Shown piece after piece: positions 22,931-34,943 of a DNA stretch of 64,000 bases (within the stretch, counting starts at the first letter, position 1; the number at the start of each line of letters is the position of its first letter). The stretch comes from Ascidia mentula (taxonomy: Eukaryota > Chordata > Ascidiacea > Phlebobranchia > Ascidiidae), in contig OX387197.1 in NCBI GenBank assembly GCA_947561715.1, positions 21,726,266 through 21,790,265 on the forward strand, given 5' to 3'. Under the pieces are notes generated by a model. That model was not told the DNA's origin, did not search any database, and saw nothing but the letters and a program-made list of their open reading frames with translations. Both the position numbers and the translations under genes were made by a program.

Positions 22931-24724
22931 TTGCGAGAAATGTGAACCAGACAAACTCTTGAAGTGTAAAAGGATATTTCCTGCTAAAAATGCGGTTTTA
23001 AAAGTGACGTTAAAGTCTAAAAATGTCATTGTATTATTTGACATTGTCAATTTTGACAAGTTTATGACAAATTTTAAGATTTTCTTTTTTAGATTGTGAC
23101 CCCACATCGACTTTTGAGGTAAGTGGCTTCGCTGCAATGCCTTGGCTGCGATGCCAGTGAACCTCATTAACAAATACCGCATCTATTACTTGGTGTTAAG
23201 GGGTAAAAAATGCACCATGCTACTCGTTCGCTACAAATCACTCCGTCTTTACGCTGCTTTAAATCTTAACATGCACAATCACCTGAACCACTGCCCACTT
23301 ATCACTGGACTACAATACGTGGGATCCATATGTATGACGTCATTTCTAAATCGGTACGCACTAAACAATCAATTTTGCCTTCACCTGATGGTGATATCAT
23401 TTAAGTCGAATGACTCCATAGCCATTACTGTGGTGGGAAGCAACTATTCTGTAAATGTGGTACATTAATTTTCAAGATTTCTGCAGGCATAAACAAGAAT
23501 GCCATACCGCCCATATTTCTAAAACTTATCCTCAGTTTGAAGGTCAACATTTTGACAAATATTATTGTCCCTTGTTCTGACTAAACGTCCTTATTTTTAT
23601 GTTGTTTTAGCTCAAAAAATGTTAAATGCAAACATTTTACATTGTCATCAAGTTTGTGTGACGTCATTGTAGGAGCGTCCAAAACTATATTTCGTGTTGA
23701 AATGTCATGAATTAACATTAACCTTACTTATAGCCCTTACATTCAGCTGACATCCTTTGAAGATATCGGTACATGTGCATGTAGTTAACGACACATATTG
23801 CATACCACACTTTCGATTTAATTCGTGACCTCGTAAAGTTGTTATCATTGAGATTCTGCCTTCCTTTCATATACGAGATAACGCCACGCGTCTACATAAA
23901 ATGAAAATTGTTCCACTCTTCCATTGGCAGCCAATGTGTCGAATCTGCGGCACCTAAACCGCAAACTTGGTACCATTTCCAGCATATAACGTTAAGGGTG
24001 ATGTGCATCATGCGAGAACATTTATCAATTCATTTTCACGTGTGTTGTGACGTTGTCATTACTCAAACGTAGGTGTATGCATGACGCTTCACCAAGACCT
24101 TATAGTAAAGGTTTAAGCTCATTATGACATCATACACATACGCACAATTTTCGCTTGGTTGAGGTAATGCTACTACGTCAAAACACACACAGCATCGAAG
24201 TTTCAATCGAGTTATGTTTGAAACGTTCCAAAACTAACGACAACTCGAGACATTGAACTCTATTCTACTTACTGTAATACTCCACGAAAAGTGAGCCCGT
24301 TATGAAACACAAGTGTTACACATAGCCGAAGATATGACTTGAATAAGATTATCATGATTCAGGCGTAATATTACTAAATACAGCTTCGCTGCGTGAATTT
24401 AAATCAAAAATTCAAGGAATAAAAGTGTATAAGATACTTCATAATTAAGGCGTATGTAATTTCGTCATACAGTTAGAATGATTAATCAATGTTATACAGG
24501 CGTATTGATTACCGCGCGAAAAAAGGCACATGTGTTGGGGTGTTGGCGTACTTGCTTTTCATGGCATACAGTGTTACGGCAAAACCAAGGAAGTTGATAG
24601 GGATCTGTTCACGTCGAGTAAGTCTGTTTGAAGGAATATCTAATAATAGCCCAGGGCTTGGTTGTATAATGGAAACTTGTTTTTATGTCAGGGGTGAGCC
24701 GTTTCCGCTATAAAACTGTCTAAA
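22931..24724. other. Long noncoding stretch of unit B
   Basis: Collinear with 4128-5893. As there, an open frame continues upstream of the paralogue's likely start for some 84 codons. No gene is supported. Confidence 0.5.
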
Positions 24725-24812
24725 GCAGGGGTGTGGAACTTGCGTCCCACAAAATAATTTGGCCTGCGGAAGTTTGTCGTTACGGCCCAGACCACACACA
24801 AATTCTAAGTTA
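24725..24812 (+). repeat. hAT-like terminal sequence at the end of unit B
   Basis: CAGGGGTGTGGAACTTGCGTCC followed by a GGCC-rich stretch; counterpart of 5894. Homology to unit A ends just beyond it. Confidence 0.4.
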
Positions 24813-25455
24813 GGGATTAGAGTTGTTGTGCATGTAGAAGTCTGACCTCTGCAAAACAAGTAATTTGACAAATTTGTGGTATATCCATTGTTGCATTATA
24901 CTGACCATTGTGATTACTATTACAGTGAAATTACTCCAAAGGTCTCATGCGGCTACTGGTTGCTACCTAACACGAATCCAAAGATCCAAATATAATGTTT
25001 TTATGTGGATAGTTTACAGTGCTACTAAGCAGTTGCAGCCTTATTTCTGAAAATACAAAGGCAGGCGACCACTTGTACGGTGTACCACTTTGGGCAAAAA
25101 ATTGGCAATTGGCAACTGTGCTGTGCAAGTCTCATTACTGCAAGTTTTTCAGTGTACGTTCAGTGATATAAGGTTACAGGTTATCAGCCTGTCTTCAGGT
25201 GCTTGCAAAAAAGTCTTTAAATGACATTCTCACCCATGCGTTATGTAGCTATAGGGGTTTACCCCGCTCGTTAGTTCGTGCCCCAGATGGCGCAACTTGT
25301 CATGGATTATTATTACAGCTTTCCTCGTGTCCGTTCTGGGCACATCTTTTGTTTCAATTGTCCTCGTATTGGCGCAAGCTATATAATTCCGATAGGTGAA
25401 AGTTTAGGGAACGCTTTCTTTTGTGCCTGTGGCGCAACGAGCAATCAAAATACAT
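24813..25455. other. Spacer between unit B and inverted copy C
   Basis: A unique-looking stretch with no supported gene and no counterpart that I could find in the window. It marks the junction where the duplication changes orientation. Confidence 0.4.
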
Positions 25456-25872
25456 GCGCTGATAAAGCCTTGGAACTTATGTACTGTGCTGTAGTATACG
25501 GTATTAAACAGTTAAGCAAACACAAATGAATAGACATGAACAACCAAACGCTCACAATTTCATTTACAATTTCTGAATAAATGAAGACTTTATGTACACA
25601 AAATACGTTAAATTCAATGCAGCAAAAAAGCCCAGATCAACCAGTAACGAGTGGATAACTCAAATATTGTCACTGCACAAAAGTCAGCACAAAAAGAAAA
25701 AACAGATTTGCAAACCCTACAGTAAATTTGCGACAAATGAAACAAGCACAACACATTCCAGATTAAGAAACGAAACAAACAGCTTATAAAAGCTTGTAAA
25801 AATATGAAAACCACAATCACTCGTAGATAGATTCCCGGTAAAATCGCAATGTACCTGAAACAACTCAGGTAT

Positions 25873-26950
25873 TCACAGTGCGTAAGCTGGTTTGTAAGAA
25901 CAATGAAAACCTAAGCCCAAATTTCCAAACAAATATCTCAGGTCTTTTATATCTGGGGAAAATAGATCCTCCATAATTTGGCGGTATTCAGTATCTCCAT
26001 CGATTCTGAAAGAGTTGACAACACAGGTTTAGGATTGTGATATTATTAGTTATAACAGCAAAGTAGTGTTTATGGAACTACAGACAGTATTGCAGCTGGT
26101 GCCTGTAGAGCCGAGCCAGATTGAAAATATAGCCCAGCCGAGAATGCAAAAAATCTAAATTCCTCAGAACTACTTTACAACACAATCAAACGAACCTTTC
26201 TAAGAGCGCTCTTGCCGCGTCTTCTCTGATCTGACATTTCTTTGGATATTTTTTGTGGCGTCGGTGTCCGAACACGTCCCTGCATTCCCGTATGTCGTCG
26301 ATTTCTTCGCCAAGACAAATTGCGATGCAAGATGCCACTGGAATCGCATCGAGCATCCGTTTGTGCGAGTTATCATTGTACGCATCACGCACACGCCGTC
26401 TGGCTATTTCAAATAGTAACAGCGTCGCGATTTCGGTAAAGGGAGGTGGCCCTTCGATCTCGATTGACTCCTGCATAAACTTTTTAAAGAAACGGGTAAA
26501 CTGGCTGCTCTTAGTCCATGTGAGCCAGTTCATTAGAAAATTCCACGAGTTTGGTTGACAATTATCAGCAGCATTAGAGAAGATCACTCCGTTGCCTGGT
26601 TGTAGCTTGGTGGGATTAGCAAGCAGGGCGATTGCTGGTGTCTTTGGATTTTCGCCCATAGTGAAATAGAAGTAATTTCCGATCACAAATTTATTCCTGT
26701 CGTTTACGATTTCAGTAAGTGTGCACAGGAGGTCTCGACCAGTGTGATTTTTGGATAACTTAAAGCAGCCAGCGAGGGATGGATCTGGGCAAATTTCGTT
26801 GCTGCGTTTGCTTCTAGAATATTTCTTCACCCCTGCGATCAGCTTGTCTTCCCCTGGCATAGCGTTTTCCTGTGGTATGCTTCCAATACGTGGCAGATTG
26901 TCACAGAATCTCGAATTGAAGTCTCTGTATTTCTCGTATTCATCATTCAT
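25873..26950 (-). CDS. Unknown two-exon gene, inverted copy C (295 codons)
   Basis: Minus-strand exon 1 is 26950-26196, with the donor at the same codon as in copy B. Exon 2 is 26005-25873, after CTTTCAG, and ends in TGA. The joined length is 888 nt, an open frame of 295 aa. It differs from copy B by scattered substitutions and small in-frame indels (for example the TWTKSS and YDNDNSH regions). Most blocks stay conserved, which suggests coding constraint. Downstream and upstream flanks match copy B in inverted orientation. Family and function are unrecognised. This and copy B are the best candidates for functional members. Confidence 0.7.
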
Positions 26951-27605
26951 GTTGTTAAATTTACCTTTGGTCGACTAAGTTAGAATATTTACTAAACGGA
27001 ACAACCTAAAATTGCCAATGTCAACATATCATTAAGTAAACTGCATCGTTAGTTGCAATGCAAATTGTTACACAACAAATATTGCACCATTTTTATGTCG
27101 TAAGTGAGATTGTAAATTTCTGTCCAGTTTGATGGTGTGGAAAGGAGGAACTGTTTCTGCCGCTTTTGCATCAACAAGGACCATAAATAAAAGTTTTTTT
27201 TGCATTGCATGAGCCAGTAATTTTAGGTTGCAGAATATGTCATGCTAAATTCATGCATAGCCTACATAGCCTGCAGAATATATATTTTATCAGATAGTCT
27301 GAAATTTAGCCTGTATTGAAACTCATTGATGTCATTTACATCTCTTTTTGAAAAGGTTAAAAACTTCGTCATATTGTAAATGTTACTATTTAATGTTATG
27401 CTGAACCTATCTGATTTTTAATCTAATGCCTGTCCTTGGATAGGTACATAAGCCCTACTGCACTAACACTGACTTTGCTGTAGGTCGACTACGGTAGTTT
27501 AAATGCCCTCGCACAAAACCTGGTTCTTTCCCGTGAGGTGTGGGCTGCATTCAGGTATAACGTTCGTTTATCACATATGAACCATAACCTGTCTGCTCTA
27601 GGCCG
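26951..27605 (-). promoter_or_regulatory. 5' flank of copy C, inverted match to 7200-7795
   Basis: Read on the minus strand it parallels the region upstream of copy B and ends at about 27605, just before where the PTGR1-like exon of 7209 would start. Small insertions (around 27190-27300) separate conserved blocks. It probably includes the promoter and 5' UTR of copy C. Confidence 0.35.
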
Positions 27606-28114
27606 CATTCACTCCTGCTTTGGGTACTGGTATTAGTCTTGAATTTTGTTTATACAGATGCAGAAACATTATGTGTCTCCCGAATTTTCGAATTCATGCT
27701 AATAGGCCTAAGTATTAAAAAAACATTTTCGGCACGTAAAAACTTTTTATGTCGTATGTCATATTCGTTTATTGTTTCATTTTAATGTTATGGGAGTCGT
27801 ATTTGCCTTACGTTATCAGATTCCAAACAGTTCATGCTAAAAATATTTTCCATGCAGAACTTGTTAAAGTAATATTACATCTCTGCTGGCTACGTAAATT
27901 TACACCGGCATATATCAAAACGTTTTCAAGCGTGACCCCGTGCTAAAGCTACTAATTATGAAAATAAATAACCCAACTGTTAAAATACTAGTCTCCAAAA
28001 TTTTGTTGAAATATAAAAACAGCGATTTGATCAACATTTACTGATTTATTTTGTTTATGCAGCCATTCAGCCTTGATTGCAAGGCAGTCAATGACTTTAG
28101 CATAAAAGTGTAAA
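27606..28114. other. Upstream region of PRPF38A
   Basis: AT-rich, with no gene supported. It should contain the PRPF38A promoter and 5' UTR, and the left edge of the rearranged block lies at about 27605. Confidence 0.4.
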
Positions 28115-30998
28115 ATGGCAAACCGTACGGTGAAAGACGCCAACACTGTAAAGGGAACAAACCCGCAATATTTAATAGAGAAGATAATTCGGTCTCGGAT
28201 ATATGACAGCCGTTACTGGAAGGAGGAATGCTTTGCGTTGACAGGTAGCTATAGCCTACTTGTTTTTGTACTATTTTGCAAAATATTTTTCATTTCCTCT
28301 TTTTGAATACTCTATGTCGTTATTTAATTTTAATCGTTAAAATGCTCTTTTGCCTTCTCAACAACTTGCTTTCATCTGCACAGCGGAGTTACTTGTTGAC
28401 AAGGCAATGGAGTTGAAGTACATTGGGGGTGTTTACGGCGGCAACATTAAGCCATGCCCTTTCTTGTGTCTTGTCTTGAAAATGCTCCAGATTCAACCTG
28501 ACAAGGACATTATTGTTGAATTCATCAGAAATGAGGATTTCAAGTATGCATGTCTCCCTACAATGAAGATTTATAAAATTATCAAACTAGATTTTTGATT
28601 TATTTTGTATGAAGGTGCAATATTAGGTATATACATTATTTATACATATTTAGCAGCACAATATCACACATATTGTAGTGGTAAATGCTATCAAAATCAT
28701 TCAATGTGATTTTATGACATATAAGTTCTTTAAAACATACATCATCAGTTCCTTCTACTACCTGGATAGATTAGATATAGATTAGATATATAATTGAATT
28801 GATTAATTACATACGAAGTGTTTCATATTTCCTGTTTGTGATTAGTAGGCGATGTCTGCCTAAAATTAATACACGCAGTAAATCTTATTTATGGATGTGG
28901 AAAGCCACACAGAAAAACTTTGTCATATTGACAAAACAATAATACTGTTGTTCATAGATACGTCCGCTGTCTTGGTGCTTTCTATATGCGTCTCACAGGT
29001 ACCTCCTTGGACTGCTACAAATACCTGGAACCGCTACTAAATGATTTCAGAAAAATCAAGCGACAAAAACGGGATGGGAGTATGTATCACTTTCACCATA
29101 AACACTAAAAGTAAAAAGTCGATAAGATTTTTAAATGTGTTAAGGTTTTGTTATTGACCATATTGATGAGTTTGTTGACAATTTACTTCGGGAGGAACGT
29201 GAATGTGATACAATTCTACCAAGAGTGCAGGTTTGATTTAGTTTTTAGTTTCTATGCATACAGTATGATTGTGGAACAATGAGGTAAAAAATTATAAAAT
29301 ATCAATTAATCTGCCTAAACTTTTATAGACAAGCATTACGTTGATTTTCTCTATGCTTACGTTTATCAAGAAAAAGGCTGTGGCACAAAGAGTTAGAAGT
29401 TATCCAAACACTCATTTCTTTAATTTTGTCAAGAAAAAATTAAAAAAAGTGGAGCATTTTTTGTAAAGAAACGGCAAATTATGGAAGAGAGCGAACAATT
29501 GGAACCTCGCATCTCCGCTTTAGATGATGACTTGGATGACCTGGGAGAATCTAGCGATGAAGAAGACATGGTCGTTGAGGAAAAACTTCCACCTGTTCGA
29601 CGACCGAGAAGTCCTTCCCCACCCAGGTATAACATGGCAAAACCACAGTAAAACTTGATATTCCCAAGCTTTCACAATCATAAGTCTTGGTTGTTTTGTT
29701 TATTGTTTGCACACGAAAAAGCGAATCCACAGATTGGGGTCATTGTCACTTTTATGCAACCCTTTATTCTCACACAGGGAGAGAGAGCGCCACCGTCGTT
29801 CCCCCTCACCAAGGAGACGCAGATCACGAAGTAGATCTCCAAGAAGGCGTAGAAGAAGGTATTGTGTGTTTGTTGCTGCAAGTTACATCGTACTTTTAGT
29901 TTCGTTGTTTGTTCTCAATTGGTGTCATAAATGAAAAACAGCTTATTACGGTCTTATTTGGATTGGTTGCATTTAACCGCGTGTGATTCTTACATTTTAC
30001 ACAACATATCAAACTAGGGATGCACCAAAAGTTCGGTTTGCCGAATTTATTCGGCCGAAACTAAGGTTTTTATAATTATTCGGTTTTTTCTGCATGTAAC
30101 ACTAATACACAAAGTTTAGTGTAGATTAGAATCATTGTTTAAACTGCACGAGTGTGTTCGTTTTATTTGTTTATTGTCACCGAAATAATGAAAATCAACT
30201 TTAAGCAGTTGGTACAGCAGTCGAGGTTATTTTTTAAATGCCAACAAAAGGCTGTGTGATAGGATTAGAACCAATCCAGCACATGTTTTGTTTAAATTTA
30301 TTGCGTTTGAAGAGATAGATACTAAAATTAGTTTCGGTTTATTCGGCAAGTTTTGCCGAATATTCGGTTTCGGCCGAATAAAAAAATGCTGTTTCAGTGC
30401 ATCACTAATCACAACACTTTTTGCAACTTATTGTTAGTTGGTGAAAATTTCGCGGCAAACCTGAGCCCGTTTCGCGGCATTTGTGAAATCCTGAATCGTG
30501 AACCTTTCGCATACAAAAACTGTGTCCCCTTATGTTTGGAGTCGGCGTGCTTTGCTTCTGAATTTTTACGATAAATTTTACGCTCAGTCGGACTCCACCA
30601 CGACGTCACCGTTCTCGAGAAAGGGAAAGACCCCGTTCTCCGCACCGCTCTCATAAACATCACGACGAGGATGAGAAGTAAGATGTTGAACAGTTTTTAG
30701 CACCCAGTGTATGCATTTCTACCGACGACCAAGTGGACGTAGAAAACTTAGCTAATTTAAAAGAAAAATTTTAAAGATGCCAACAGAGGTCGTAAAAGGA
30801 ACGAATCCACCATCGGTTTGACCGCTTGGCATTTTTACACACGCGACTTAATCCTGCAAGTAAAATGATTACAATAAAACTGTTTGCAGACCAAAGAAGA
30901 AGAGCAAGAAGTCGAGGAAACAGAAGGATGGCGAGAGCATGGAAATCAAAGAGGCGAACGCCCTTCGCGCGAAACTTGGTCTTAAACCTCTCAAATGA
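28115..30998 (+). CDS. PRPF38A: Pre-mRNA-splicing factor 38A
   Basis: Eight exons with GT-AG borders: 28115-28244, 28384-28543, 28958-29079, 29145-29230, 29469-29626, 29778-29858, 30588-30677 and 30890-30998. They total 936 nt (311 aa), close to the 312 aa I recall for the human protein. The PRP38 domain is obvious (MANRTVKDANTVKGTNPQYL at the start, then YIGGVYGGNIKPCPFLCL, GAFYMRLTGTSLDCYKYLEP, DTILPRVQKR). An acidic region (SALDDDLDDLGESSDEED), an SR/RS-rich tail (RRSPSPRRRRSRSRSPRR) and a terminal ANALRAKLGLKPLK follow. It acts in the nucleus as a component of the tri-snRNP and pre-catalytic spliceosome. The start ATG begins the conserved domain. Confidence 0.95.
30015..30407. mobile_element. 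Nonautonomous hAT-like MITE in PRPF38A intron 6
   Basis: About 393 bp with imperfect terminal inverted repeats: TAGGGATGCACC at the left, GTGCATCACTA at the right. Subterminal TTCGG/CCGAA words are repeated on both sides. The GGGATGCACCGAA style of terminus is typical of hAT-group MITEs. The flanks ATCAAAC and ATCACAAC may be a decayed 8-bp target duplication. No coding capacity. Confidence 0.65.
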
Positions 30999-31219
30999 CA
31001 TTGTTGTGGTATTTTCCTACATTTAAAACTTGTCCTTTGTTGGGTCGAAGACAAAGGCGTCGTTGTCGGTGGCAAGGCTGTTATTTGCCCAAGTCAACCT
31101 TGTTTTTTCTCAAATACTGCCTCGCGACACCAAGGAAAATGTCGGCGTCATCAGTTTTTACAGTGGGACATTTCTTAATGTCTCCGCACAGCAGATCTTT
31201 TTAACTTGGATCGGCATTG

Positions 31220-31225
31220 AATAAA
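31220..31225 (+). terminator. Poly(A) signal of PRPF38A
   Basis: AATAAA about 220 bases after the PRPF38A stop codon, followed by a T/G-rich stretch. It is the first canonical hexamer downstream. Confidence 0.55.
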
Positions 31226-31757
31226 CGACGTCCAATTTTTGTGTTGTTTGTTTCTTGTGCGGTTTGTGCAGGGGTATTGCAGTTTTTCTAGGTTCTTGAA
31301 ATATCCCTGTTGGTTAATTGAAAAGAAAATATGCGAAGTTTTAACCACCAAAAACTCGCAACTCACGTATATTGGCAAAGAGTTCATTGGCCTTACTTGT
31401 TGTGTATGCAACAACTGAAAGTGTACAGGCGGTCAAAACGACGAAACACTCAAAAAAAATTACCCGGAAATGTAAAAACGATGACACATACTCAATGAAT
31501 GTCCTCTAGATTGTAAAACTGACATCTGCTGTCGGGACACCGTCCTCAAAAACAGGTTTAAGAAGCACATGTTGCTTTCACTGGGGCGTAACCAAGAAGT
31601 AATTCTTTATTGCCCCAATAATTTCAAGGCGCCTTTTCGCCTCGTTGCGTTCAGTGATCCTACCTGAATTTTCCTTGTTGGTTATAGCAGTTAATGGCTC
31701 TTCCTACAGCGGTACGATTGTCAGACGGCAAAGTTTACCTTGGCAGTTGAACAGAAA
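31226..31757. other. Intergenic region between PRPF38A and the fucosyltransferase-like gene
   Basis: No supported feature. It presumably holds the promoter and 5' UTR of the downstream gene. The roughly 530-bp gap argues against an operon. Confidence 0.4.
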
Positions 31758-34218
31758 ATGTTACGACCGAACTTGGATCGGTTACACAAGGTTAAGTTTC
31801 TGTTTTTGGCTGTCACGGTTTTTGTCCTAGTTTATGTTTCGTCGTTAGAAAGATATGGAAAAAGGGGAATTGATCAGACCGCAGGTGAGGTTTTAAAAAG
31901 ATTGAGGCCGGCAGCGAAACAAGTCGAAGAAATAATTGAAAATTGTACCCTTTGGAAGGCCGCCCCGAATTGGTCTCAAATGTCCAAGGCGCAATTTGTC
32001 TTGGACCCAAATGTATTTCTATATCCGGGCTTGCTTTATGGACCGAACAATCAACTTGCTCAGCTCTACAAAGCAGTGGCAGCCGCCATTCATTTGAACA
32101 GGTTTGTTTTTTAGTTGCCTTGAACGTCATTTTTTAACAACAGCTTGTTTGAAATCAATCATACTCAAACAGGAACCCGGCGAAGATTTGATATATCAAT
32201 ATAGGTGCTAAAATTTAAGACACTATGAATCAGATTTTTTGGCCCGCCTATGTGTATTGTGGCATGTTATGTACAATTGTCTGCAAACATAAAATACGAA
32301 AAGCAAGCACTTGGTTTTGGGGTCCTTTTTTAAAAAAATTTTAAACAACAGTGGCGCAGCATGTGTTAAAGATGCTGGACAACCACGTGCTCAAACCAAT
32401 TGTCCTGAAAGCAGAAAATCCTAACACTTCAATTGACACAAGTTTTGCATATATAAAGGAAACCTTATTTACAGGACGTTGGTGGTGCCAAATTTTCACA
32501 CCCACTTCTTGTATAGTCACGAAGTTATTCCGCCACACCACAGACTTGTGGTGGAAAGGATATGCGAGTTTGTTTCATGTATTTCGCTGGAATCCTTTCG
32601 GAACGTCTGCAACGGCAAGTTTGACGTCACGTTCCAAGTAAAATCACAACCTTTTATCAACAAAAGTCAATTGCTGTTCATATAATTTTTTGTTCTTGTT
32701 AATTATTTAAACAATTAATTGCCGACGCTCTGCCAGGTGTAATGTTCAATAAATGCACAACAGGCTCTTCTGAAAAAATAATTTACTTGGTCGACGTTTC
32801 GGTCGTTGCAATTTTTTTCGGAAGAACTTGTGCGTTTATTTGTTCTTTGTTCGTGACTTTGCCGGCTCTGTTTTTACAAATAGATCACATTTGTTCAATC
32901 GCTCTTGCAGCTTTCAAAAGAGCAGGTTTACAGTTTAAGTGTCAATGCCTTACTGCCACTCCTAACTTAACTATGCCAGTTATCGCTAAATTATAGTTAA
33001 AAGCAATGTATTGGACTTGTAACACCCGTCCATGGCAAACCATAACCATAGTGATGTAATGACATATTGGCAACATTGCACAAGTATTGCACACCACATC
33101 GCATTATGCAATGCACACTTTGCAGCTATCGACTTATTGCGTATACATAAACCCCAAAAGATGCCCTGGATGATTTTATCTATATTTCTTTGCTAACGTG
33201 TGACCTATAACATGTTGTATCGGACTGAAATAACCCTTCCAAATTATCATATTTTATCGATCAATGGTTTACATGCTGGTAATACTTCTGTTTACAGGGC
33301 GTCGTTCCTAAAGCTGTAGATTACAGGCACATGTTGGAAGACGCTGGAATGGTTCCTGAATCAGGATACAACCTTCCAAGTCAAACGGATGCCGTAATTC
33401 GTGGCTCTCACCTGTCAGCTGCAGAAATGAAATCCGTGTTTAATTCAACTAAATCGTGTGCATTGATGTACGGTATTTACGAGGCAACGCGGTTTTGGAT
33501 CAAGGGTAAAACGTTTACAGAAATACCAGCGGACGTCAAAAACCCCGCCGAGGTGGACGAATGTTCTTTAAATCACGCTGTCGTGGGGTCGGTGGTTAAC
33601 CTTCCAATTGCTGTCATGGACGTGGCTGAAAAATACGTCGGAGAATTGTTTGGTGGTGAAAAGTACGTCGGAATGCATTGGCGTTACAACAGCGACTGGA
33701 ATTCGCACTGCACGAAGAACTTGACGATGTGCAAGTTGTACAGAAATGTCACGGCCAGGCACGTTGCCCGGGCAGTGTACAGAGACCTTAAGAAGTTTGA
33801 GGCTAGATTTAGTAAGCAGATCAACATCTATATCGCAACGCCACCCTCGATCGCAAACTTTGGGCGCAAGGTACTTCTCCAACTGCAGAGACTCGACCAA
33901 AGATTTCGGGGTCCTTCCTTTGACCTTGCAACGTTTGTCAAAAACCGTTTCGGCGCTTGTATGGAAAAGTGCGGGTGGTTTTACGACGACGCAATTTCGC
34001 TTATTGAGATGGCGGTCATGGTACAGAGCGAGTACTTTTACTATTCTCAGATGTCGTCGTGGTCAGCTAACTGTCGATACCCGCGGCGCGTTCGCCCGCA
34101 CGTTGGCGTACCGGTCGTCATGAAATACGATGCGAATGTGTACAAGTTGTCAGAGGCACTGCTGTTGGAAGAGGTTGAGAGTAACAGTTCTCGGCAAAAA
34201 GCTTTTGAAGGATCGTGA
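31758..34218 (+). CDS. O-fucosyltransferase-like Golgi glycosyltransferase
   Basis: Three exons, 31758-32101, 32475-32637 and 33298-34218, total 1428 nt (475 aa). Residues about 12-30 (FLFLAVTVFVLVYVSS) form a type II signal anchor after a short basic cytoplasmic tail. The lumenal part has the GDP-fucose O-FucT family layout: YGPNNQLAQLYKAVAAAIHL near the start, RTLVVPNFHTHF at the exon 2 start, KYVGMHWRYN.DW in the middle, and SLIEMAVMVQSEYFYYSQMS with SSWS near the C-terminus (the donor-binding [S/T]xxSSWS-type motif). Several NxS/T sites are visible. The likely role is transfer of fucose (GDP-fucose donor) to glycoproteins in the secretory pathway. The acceptor cannot be told, and a POFUT1/2 orthology is not implied. 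Confidence 0.8.
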
Positions 34219-34943
34219 TTGTCGACCATTACGTTGGTTGAAATGCGGTTGAATTTGTATTGGTTCATGTGTATGCAATGGACTGTGACGTATTTTCTGC
34301 GATTGTGCTTTTTTCCAGCCTGGGGTTTGCGGACTCGTAAGGGGCTCGTGGGGTAGTTGCAGTGGGTATGAAAATGAGCAAGCACAGTCTTTCTTATTAA
34401 AATTCCGAATATTTCAGTCCGTTTTGCTATTCATCAGTTTTTACATTTTTGATTTTGGGTCATCCTGAGGACATCTATTAAATTTTGGGCACTAAAAATT
34501 TATAGTGCACAGCACGAACTATAAATCACAAATTTTATTTCAATGCTGAAATATTTTGCTTTATTCTGACATTTTGAACAAAATAAGTCGCTTCTGCCAG
34601 TAAATGGTTGTTGCATAATTTTCAAAAAACCTACTGCACACTTTGTTCAACTAAGCCTTTGTTAAAACTATTCCCTTTTTATTTGTGGCAACTTGTTTCA
34701 TTGTGGTGGGACCAATTTCAAAATATCCCATACTGCGAAATCTCACATTAACCATTGCGATGCAAATCCAAGCTGATTCCACAATGTTTGAGTTGTGTTT
34801 TTTTGCAGTGTATTTAAACCGCCATGACCAATCCTGCAAAACACGGGTACAAAGGACTTCCCTTAAAAAATAAACAGCCATCTTGACCTGTTCTTTTATT
34901 CGAGAAATATCTAAAAGCGAAGCGAAAAAAGGTGAAACGCGAA
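34219..34943. other. Intergenic region between convergent genes, with poly(A) signals
   Basis: The 3' flanks of the fucosyltransferase-like gene (+) and MTREX (-) meet here. TTTATT at 34896-34901 is AATAAA on the minus strand, within 50 bases of the MTREX stop. An ATTAAA-type signal for the plus gene lies near 34397. Nothing else is supported. Confidence 0.5.

Noticed and set aside
29678-29934. Overlapping frames around the RS-rich exon of PRPF38A
   Set aside because: Arg/Ser codon repeats open several frames at once. Only the frame spliced with its neighbours matches PRPF38A.
30409-30663. Minus-strand frame opposite PRPF38A exon 7
   Set aside because: Shadow of the Arg/Pro-rich coding exon; no independent support.
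32735-32835. Small inverted repeat with a GTCGACGTTTCGGTC core in the fucosyltransferase-like intron
   Set aside because: It recalls motifs near Penelope-like element ends, but it is short, with no reverse transcriptase or other parts nearby.
28115-34218. Possible operon of PRPF38A and the fucosyltransferase-like gene
   Set aside because: The genes are separated by over 500 bp after a canonical poly(A) signal. Ascidian operons usually have very short gaps.
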